Below, piece by piece: positions 6,285 to 10,478 of a stretch of DNA of 10,478 nt (position 1 is its first letter; every line of letters begins with the position of its first letter). Position numbers and translations under genes: made by a program. This DNA is from Acidaminococcaceae bacterium. GTDB lineage: Bacteria; Bacillota; Negativicutes; Acidaminococcales; Acidaminococcaceae. The stretch spans positions 1 through 10,478 of the forward strand of contig DOSQ01000157.1 in NCBI GenBank assembly GCA_003512125.1. Reading direction: 5' to 3'. A model generated the notes under the pieces. That model made no database searches. It had not been told where the DNA came from and saw nothing but the letters and a program-made list of their open reading frames with translations.

Positions 6285-6754
6285 TGACAGAAAGAAAAAT
6301 ACAGTTTACTACTAACAAAGGTATTTTTGTGGCACAGATGTTTGAAGAAAAAGCTCCGAAGACAACCAAAAATTTTATTGACCTTACGGAAAAGGGCTTT
6401 TATAACGGTCTGATTTTTCACCGTGTTATCGATGGTTTTATGATTCAGGGCGGCGATCCTACCGGCACGGGTGCTGGCGGTCCGGGATATAAGATTGAAG
6501 ATGAATTCGGCGAAGGGCTGGTGCATGACGGAGAAGGAATTCTTTCCATGGCCAATGCCGGTCCCAATACCGGTGGCAGCCAGTTCTTTATCACATTGGC
6601 ACCCACTCCCTGGCTGAACGGGCATCATGCTGTGTTTGGTAAAATCATCAAGGGGATGGATGTGGTACATGAGATCGGAGCGGTAGCGACAAATTTCCGG
6701 GACAGGCCTCTGGATCCTGTGATTATGGAAAAAGTAGAAGTGTTGAAGGAATAA
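6284..6754 (+). CDS. Cyclophilin-type peptidyl-prolyl cis-trans isomerase
   Basis: This 156-residue single-domain cyclophilin catalyses cis-trans isomerisation of X-Pro bonds and assists protein folding. Active-site residues match human cyclophilin A in order: FHRV with Arg47, GFMIQGGD with Phe52, Met53 and Gln55, GSQFF with Gln100 and Phe102, Trp110 in PWLNG, and His115 in HHAVFG. There is no signal peptide, so it should be cytoplasmic. The start ATG at 6284 shares its A with the TAA stop of the membrane protein (TAATG) and has AAGGAG (6271-6276) seven bases upstream, so translation is probably coupled. No clear terminator follows. Only a short direct repeat of GGAATAA (6748-6754 and 6758-6764) and AT-rich sequence lie before the cold-shock promoter. 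Confidence 0.95.
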   Translation: MTERKIQFTTNKGIFVAQMFEEKAPKTTKNFIDLTEKGFYNGLIFHRVIDGFMIQGGDPTGTGAGGPGYKIEDEFGEGLVHDGEGILSMANAGPNTGGSQFFITLAPTPWLNGHHAVFGKIIKGMDVVHEIGAVATNFRDRPLDPVIMEKVEVLKE

Positions 6755-6789
6755 TTTGGAATAACTATAATTTTCTGCAAACATTTTAC

Positions 6790-6818
6790 TTGCATATTTG
6801 CTTCCTTTGTCATATAAT
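6790..6818 (+). promoter_or_regulatory. Promoter of the cold-shock gene
   Basis: TTGCAT (6790-6795) and a perfect TATAAT (6813-6818) are separated by 17 bases. Transcription would start near 6825 and leave a leader of about 53 bases before the ATG at 6878. Confidence 0.8.
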
Positions 6819-6825
6819 ATGAACG

Positions 6826-6848
6826 TTGGTGAGAAAATAAATCACCGG
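6826..6848 (+). other. Hairpin in the cold-shock mRNA leader
   Basis: GGTGA (6828-6832) pairs with TCACC (6842-6846) around an A-rich nine-base loop, extendable by two T-G pairs to 6826-6848. It sits at the very 5' end of the predicted mRNA, and the ribosome binding site at 6864-6869 lies outside it. Cold-shock mRNAs often carry structured leaders that control stability or translation with temperature. Its role here is inferred by analogy only. Confidence 0.4.
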
Positions 6849-6877
6849 CTAAAGTATTTTTTTAGGAGGCCCGCAAG

Positions 6878-7078
6878 ATGACAGGCAAAGTAAAATGGTT
6901 TAATGCAGAAAAAGGTTATGGTTTTATTGAACGTGAAGACGGCGGCGATGTATTCGTACATTTCTCTGCTATTCAGGTTGAAGGCTACAAAACTCTGGAA
7001 GACGGCCAGACTGTTGAATTCGACGTGGTTGAAGGCAGCCGCGGCGAACAGGCAGCTAACGTTGTTCCTGTAAAATAA
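6878..7078 (+). CDS. Cold-shock protein, CspA family
   Basis: This 66-residue protein is a single cold-shock domain that binds single-stranded RNA and DNA and acts as an RNA chaperone. The sequence MTGKVKWFNAEKGYGFI is typical. RNP1 is KGYGFI (12-17) and RNP2 is VFVHF (25-29), carrying the stacking aromatic residues Phe16, Phe26, His28 and Phe29 along with Trp7. Length is exactly that of the family. An AGGAGG (6864-6869) eight bases upstream supports the start. It has its own promoter, a leader hairpin and a strong terminator, so it can be a monocistronic gene. Bacteria commonly carry several paralogues, so I do not assign a letter. Confidence 0.97.
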   Translation: MTGKVKWFNAEKGYGFIEREDGGDVFVHFSAIQVEGYKTLEDGQTVEFDVVEGSRGEQAANVVPVK

Positions 7079-7119
7079 TCTGTTTGGAAAGATTTTCTAC
7101 AGATCCATTCGCATGAACC

Positions 7120-7157
7120 AAAGGGCATTTCCTGAGAAGGAAGTGCCCTTTTATCTT
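7120..7157 (+). terminator. Intrinsic terminator after the cold-shock gene
   Basis: A 14-bp stem with one T-G pair (7120-7133 with 7138-7151) closes on a GAGA tetraloop and is followed by TTTTATCTT. It ends about 37 bases before the lipase start. Since I see no promoter between it and the lipase, partial read-through may feed that gene. Confidence 0.9.
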
Positions 7158-7188
7158 ATGAGTTATTCTTTTGTTTGAGGGAAGCATT

Positions 7189-8670
7189 ATGAAAAGAATC
7201 ATATTGGCAGGTATGCTCCTTATAATGTTTTTTTCTGTGTACCTGCCGGCGTCTGCTGAAATACCTCAGGGGAGCCTTATGTTTTCGCCGGAAGATACAA
7301 AAGAGATAAGGCAGCGGAAAATGGAATATAACAAGGCTTATTCCATTCTTTTTTCCACCATAGCCTCTTCGGCAGCATATGCGCCGGAGAATGGGATAGA
7401 GATGGCTTATCTGCACGGTCATGGCTGGGATTTTACACCGCATCGGATCACGGACGGAAAAACGACGGTCCATTTTATTACCGCAAAAGGATGTACGGCT
7501 GCCGGAAGACCGATGTACGTAATATCTTTCCGGGGCAGTGCGGAAAAGAAAGACTGGGCTGCGGATTTTGTGACGGGGCAGGTCGTTTATGGCGGTAACA
7601 CTCTGGAAGAAACGGAAAGAATAGCCGGCACCCGTCCCGGTGGAACAAAAGACAGGGAAATGGTAAAAGTAACGGCAAAAAAGGCCGGTACTACAACATT
7701 GCCTAAAGTGCACAAGGGATTTAACAGTTATGCAGATCTTTCTCTGCGCATGCTGCTGGATTCCGTTTCGTATGAATTTCTGCAGCAATACCGTGGGGAA
7801 AAAGACGCGCGCCTGCTGTTGACCGGTCACAGCCTGGGAGGTGCGGTCGCAACAATTGTGGGACAGCGGTTAATTGATTTTGGCTTTGATCCGGACAGGA
7901 TTCAGGTAATTACCTTTGGCGCACCCGCTGTTGGGAATAAAGCGTTTAAACAGATATATGGGAACCGCCTGGACCTGATTCGTGTTACGAATACGCAGGA
8001 TCCTGTACCGCTGGTATTGCAGGCAGTGCTGCGTAATTACAAACAGTTTGGGGAAGAAGTACGGTTTCGGATTCCCAAAACATTCAACAATATGAATCAT
8101 TTCCTGCATCTGTATCTGGATTCAGGTCTGAAAAACTATTATAGTGCTGTTGACAACGCTGTTGCAGAAGGAATTATGCAGGACTGGCCGGATATGCGGT
8201 ACAGTGCCAAAGGCCGGCCTGTAATTGTATTACATGTTGAAGGAAACGGTACGGTCAAAAAGGATGGAGGTGCATCTGATATAGAAACTTCCATGGAATT
8301 GCTGGAACGTTTCATGCTGAACGAATATAAAGCCCTGTTTCCTAATTATGTAATAGTACGGGATCCCGCTGATCCCTATGAAGCAATTCGGAAATATAAA
8401 GCGAAATATCTGTTGCAGCTGAAGTTCCATGCAGATACCAATCAGCATAATAACAACTGGTTCCTTACCGTAGAACAGACATTGTCAGATAAAAACGGAA
8501 ATCTGCTGTCTTCCGGCAGCGCGGCGAAACGGACTTCTCCCTTGGCAGGAAATATCCTGGCAGCGATGGAAGTGTCAGAGGTCCAGAAATCCGAACTGTT
8601 ACAACAGATGCCGTGGTTGAAAGACGATATGATGAAATACCAGGAAAAACCAGCAGAGAAAGACCGCTAA
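7189..8670 (+). CDS. Secreted class 3 lipase-like alpha/beta hydrolase with extra C-terminal domain
   Basis: This is a 493-residue predicted serine esterase of the lipase class 3 (fungal lipase) family. A signal peptide covers residues 1-23, with cleavage after ASA. The hydrolase core (about 40-310) has the oxyanion strand VISFRGS (112-118), the nucleophile elbow GHSLGG with Ser215 (213-218), Asp271 in NTQDPVP and a His at 304 or 307 in NHFLHLY, making a complete triad. About 150 residues follow that the lipase fold does not need; they are described in the findings. ATG at 7189 has GAGGGAAG seven bases upstream and opens directly on the signal peptide. A TTG at 7171 in frame is less likely. 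The substrate, perhaps membrane phospholipid or a neutral ester, is not evident. In a cell with an outer membrane the product would be periplasmic or released. Confidence 0.88.
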   Translation: MKRIILAGMLLIMFFSVYLPASAEIPQGSLMFSPEDTKEIRQRKMEYNKAYSILFSTIASSAAYAPENGIEMAYLHGHGWDFTPHRITDGKTTVHFITAKGCTAAGRPMYVISFRGSAEKKDWAADFVTGQVVYGGNTLEETERIAGTRPGGTKDREMVKVTAKKAGTTTLPKVHKGFNSYADLSLRMLLDSVSYEFLQQYRGEKDARLLLTGHSLGGAVATIVGQRLIDFGFDPDRIQVITFGAPAVGNKAFKQIYGNRLDLIRVTNTQDPVPLVLQAVLRNYKQFGEEVRFRIPKTFNNMNHFLHLYLDSGLKNYYSAVDNAVAEGIMQDWPDMRYSAKGRPVIVLHVEGNGTVKKDGGASDIETSMELLERFMLNEYKALFPNYVIVRDPADPYEAIRKYKAKYLLQLKFHADTNQHNNNWFLTVEQTLSDKNGNLLSSGSAAKRTSPLAGNILAAMEVSEVQKSELLQQMPWLKDDMMKYQEKPAEKDR

Positions 8671-8685
8671 ACAGATTAAATTCAT

Positions 8686-8715
8686 TAGACATATGCCCGA
8701 GCTATGGTGTATAAT
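8686..8715 (+). promoter_or_regulatory. Promoter of the superoxide reductase gene, with possible PerR-like overlap
   Basis: TAGACA (8686-8691) and a perfect TATAAT (8710-8715) are separated by 18 bases. The -10 box runs into an AT-rich imperfect inverted repeat at 8709-8723 that matches about 10 of 14 defined positions of the Bacillus PerR box. In AT-rich promoter DNA this is suggestive only. Confidence 0.6.
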
Positions 8716-8748
8716 AATATTGAAATAGTATGCTGAGGAGGGATAGCT

Positions 8749-9129
8749 ATGGATTCGAGATTTTACAGTTGTCATGAATGCGGTGTAATCGTCGGGCTGG
8801 TGGAAGGATCTCCGCAGGGGCTGTCCTGTGACGGAAAACCTTTGGAAATGATGCGTGCCAATAGTGTAGATGCGTCCAGGGAAAAGCATGTGCCTGTGGT
8901 TTCCGTGGCAGAGTCCATTGTTACTGTCAGGATTGGCAGTGCGGAGCATCCCATGACAGCGGCCCATCATATCAACTGGATCTATCTGCAGACCCAGAAG
9001 GGGGGGCAACGCCGGGCCCTTACAATTGACGATAAACCTGAGGCGCAGTTTGCTCTGGTAGACGGAGATAAGCCGGTAGCGGTTTTCGCCTACTGCAATC
9101 TGCATGGACTGTGGGTAACAGAGGTATAA
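8749..9129 (+). CDS. Superoxide reductase (desulfoferrodoxin family) with degenerate centre I
   Basis: This 126-residue iron protein reduces superoxide to peroxide in the cytoplasm of anaerobes. The catalytic centre II is complete: His47 in EKHVP (with the catalytic Lys46), His67 in AEHPM, His73 in AAHHINW, and Cys116 and His119 in YCNLHGLW. The N-terminal desulforedoxin-like domain normally holds a second iron through four cysteines, CxxC and CC. Here Cys8, Cys11 and Cys27 remain but the fourth position is Asp28, so centre I probably does not bind iron in the usual way. Length equals that of two-domain enzymes. GAGGAGGG (8735-8742) lies six bases before the ATG. A run of seven G (9000-9006) sits at codons 84-86. 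A gene symbol such as dfx or sor would be reasonable, but I leave it open given the altered first domain. Confidence 0.92.
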   Translation: MDSRFYSCHECGVIVGLVEGSPQGLSCDGKPLEMMRANSVDASREKHVPVVSVAESIVTVRIGSAEHPMTAAHHINWIYLQTQKGGQRRALTIDDKPEAQFALVDGDKPVAVFAYCNLHGLWVTEV

Positions 9130-9139
9130 AAAATAAAAA

Positions 9140-9166
9140 TAAAAAGCGCCATTTCGGCGCTTTTTA
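9140..9166. terminator. Bidirectional terminator between superoxide reductase and ABC-F genes
   Basis: An 11-bp perfect stem (TAAAAAGCGCC 9140-9150, GGCGCTTTTTA 9156-9166) with loop ATTTC has T-runs on both strands. The plus strand reads TTTTTACTTTT and the minus strand reads TTTTTATTTTTATTTTTTA. It should stop transcription from both convergent genes. The 121 bases from 9167 to 9287 hold no gene that I can support; they would be the 3' untranslated part of the ABC-F transcript. Confidence 0.92.
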
Positions 9167-9287
9167 CTTTTAGGAGTACAAATAATATTAAGAGCAGGAG
9201 TCATGCGGTAAGGACGGGGACATAAGCAAAACATCGTGTACGGTTTTTCGTTTTTATCTTTACAGCTGGATTTAATCGCTTATAGCA

Positions 9288-10478
9288 TTATATTATCTTC
9301 GTTGTCCAGTCTTCTATATTCCAGACTTCATCGATCCAGTCTTCATAGAATTCCGGCTCGTGGGAGACTAACAGCACGGATCCTTTAAATTCAATCAGGG
9401 CTTTTTTCAGTTCTTCTTTGGCTTCCACATCCAGATGGTTGGTAGGTTCGTCCAGAACCAGCCAGTTCACTTCCTTTAACATCAGTTTGCACAGCCGCAC
9501 CTTGGCCGCTTCGCCGCCGCTTAATACAAAAACCTTGGTGGTGATATGTTCGTTAGTCAGCCCGCAACCGGCCAGAGCGGCCCGAACTTCCGCATTGGTA
9601 AGACCCGGGTATGCTTCCCAAACGTCTTCCAGGGCGGTCTTTTCATTTTTGACCCGCTCTTCCTGTTCGAAATAACCGGGTTGCAGGAAATCTCCCTGTC
9701 GGATTTTTCCGGCAAAGGGCGGGATCATCCCCAGGATAGTCTTTAGCAGGGTGGTCTTGCCCAGGCCGTTAACGCCCCGGACTGCCACTTTTTTATTGCG
9801 TTCCAGCTTAAAAGAGACAGGGCGGGTGAGAGCGCTGTCGTAACCCAGTACCAGTTCCTCCGCTTCTGCCAGAAAACGCCCCGGAGTCCGTCCCGGCTGA
9901 AAACGAAAGTGAGGTTTGGGCCGTTCGGCCGGTTTTTCAATCATTTCCATCTTGTCCAATTGGCGTTGGCGACTGCGGGCCATGCCCGTGGTGGCTACCC
10001 GGGCCTTGTTCCGGGCGATAAAGTCTTCCAGTTTCGCTACTTCCTGCTGTTGTCGTACATAAGCCGCTTCTATTTGGGCCTTGTGAATCTGGTACAGTTC
10101 CTGAAACTTGTCGTAATTACCTGTATATCGGGTCAGTTGGCAGCCTTCCAGATGGTAGATGACGTTGGCTACATCGTTTAAGAAGGGTACATCGTGGGAA
10201 ATCAGGATAAAAGCGTTCTCATAATTCTGCAGGAAGCGGGTGAGCCAGCGGATGTGGTCCACATCCAGATAGTTGGTAGGCTCGTCCAACAACAGTATAT
10301 CCGAGTCCTGTAGCAGCAACTTGGCTAGCAGAACCTTACTGCGTTGCCCGCCGGAGAGTTCGGCTACGTCCTTATCCAGACCGATGTCACCCAGACCCAG
10401 GCCGTTGGAGAAGTCTTCGATACGGCTGTCCAGGGAATAAAAGCCGCTGTGCTCCAGCCGGCTCTGGATTTCTCCCAC
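9288..10478 (-). CDS. ABC-F family ATPase, 3' part (runs off the window)
   Basis: The visible 396 residues are the C-terminal part of a soluble ABC-F protein, a tandem ATPase family without membrane domains that acts on the ribosome as a translation factor or, in some members, in antibiotic protection. In order there is the first-domain signature LSGGQ (41-45 of the fragment), Walker B LLLDEPTNYLD (62-72) and the switch SHD. A charged inter-domain linker of about 60 residues (128-190) includes the KARVATTGMARSRQRQLDKME region. The second Walker A is GVNGLGKTT (235-243), with signature LSGGE (319-323), Walker B LVLDEPTNHLD (340-350) and SHE. The first Walker A and the true start lie beyond the window edge, so truncation is an artefact of the window. 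The protein ends soon after the second domain, without a long C-terminal extension. The layout resembles YkpA/YbiT-type housekeeping members, but the subfamily is uncertain. Confidence 0.94.
   Translation of the reverse strand: MGEIQSRLEHSGFYSLDSRIEDFSNGLGLGDIGLDKDVAELSGGQRSKVLLAKLLLQDSDILLLDEPTNYLDVDHIRWLTRFLQNYENAFILISHDVPFLNDVANVIYHLEGCQLTRYTGNYDKFQELYQIHKAQIEAAYVRQQQEVAKLEDFIARNKARVATTGMARSRQRQLDKMEMIEKPAERPKPHFRFQPGRTPGRFLAEAEELVLGYDSALTRPVSFKLERNKKVAVRGVNGLGKTTLLKTILGMIPPFAGKIRQGDFLQPGYFEQEERVKNEKTALEDVWEAYPGLTNAEVRAALAGCGLTNEHITTKVFVLSGGEAAKVRLCKLMLKEVNWLVLDEPTNHLDVEAKEELKKALIEFKGSVLLVSHEPEFYEDWIDEVWNIEDWTTKII

Noticed and set aside
7156..7830. Minus-strand open frame of 224 codons opposite the lipase
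   Set aside because: It is antisense to the signal peptide and catalytic core of the lipase, and its product is Arg/His/Cys/Phe-rich like a shadow frame.
8599..9234. Minus-strand open frame of 211 codons covering the superoxide reductase
   Set aside because: It runs across a terminator, a promoter and the well-supported superoxide reductase gene, and its composition is that of antisense translation.
9288..10478. ABC-F gene as a truncated pseudogene
   Set aside because: The frame is open to the window edge and the visible motifs are intact, so the missing start is due to the window boundary.
1..10478. Mobile elements, CRISPR arrays, phage or toxin-antitoxin modules
   Set aside because: I saw no transposase or integrase motifs, no regularly spaced repeats, no terminal inverted repeats and no small paired genes of that type.

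Overview
This window reads as an ordinary, densely packed chromosome segment of an anaerobic bacterium of the Firmicutes type, most likely a Gram-negative-staining Negativicute such as an Acidaminococcus or Phascolarctobacterium relative. The taxonomy is inference. It rests on roughly balanced base composition, strong AGGAGG-like ribosome binding sites, vegetative promoters close to TTGACA-17-TATAAT, tRNA genes with encoded CCA, short intergenic gaps and a superoxide reductase typical of anaerobes. I see no transposase, integrase, CRISPR array or phage gene.

Layout. Positions 72-1790 encode a CstA-type carbon-starvation transporter for pyruvate or peptides. Two leucine tRNA genes follow (anticodons GAG and CAG), each behind its own promoter, and a strong terminator closes the cluster. 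On the minus strand, 2167-3303 encodes an exported, probably lipid-anchored glycoside hydrolase family 18 protein. It is divergent from a DHA1-type MFS drug/proton antiporter (3455-4690). A 113-base gap with several small symmetric elements leads into a compact three-gene operon: gamma-class carbonic anhydrase-like protein (4804-5358), an unrecognised polytopic membrane protein (5382-6284) and a cyclophilin-type prolyl isomerase (6284-6754), the last two overlapping by one base.

A cold-shock protein (6878-7078) with a clear promoter and a structured leader follows. It ends in a strong hairpin terminator only 37 bases before a secreted class 3 lipase (7189-8670) for which I find no separate promoter. 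A superoxide reductase (8749-9129) with a degenerate N-terminal iron site has its own promoter. A bidirectional terminator separates it from the 3' part of an ABC-F ATPase gene on the minus strand (9288-10478), which runs off the window edge.

Functionally this is a mix of housekeeping genes (tRNAs, Csp, PPIase, ABC-F), nutrient and drug transport, cell-envelope or secreted hydrolases (GH18, lipase) and oxygen defence. No convincing new multi-gene system is visible. The items most worth a second look are the lipase with an unassigned C-terminal domain, the unknown membrane protein between carbonic anhydrase and PPIase, the superoxide reductase that has lost part of its first iron site, and the structured gap at 4691-4803.
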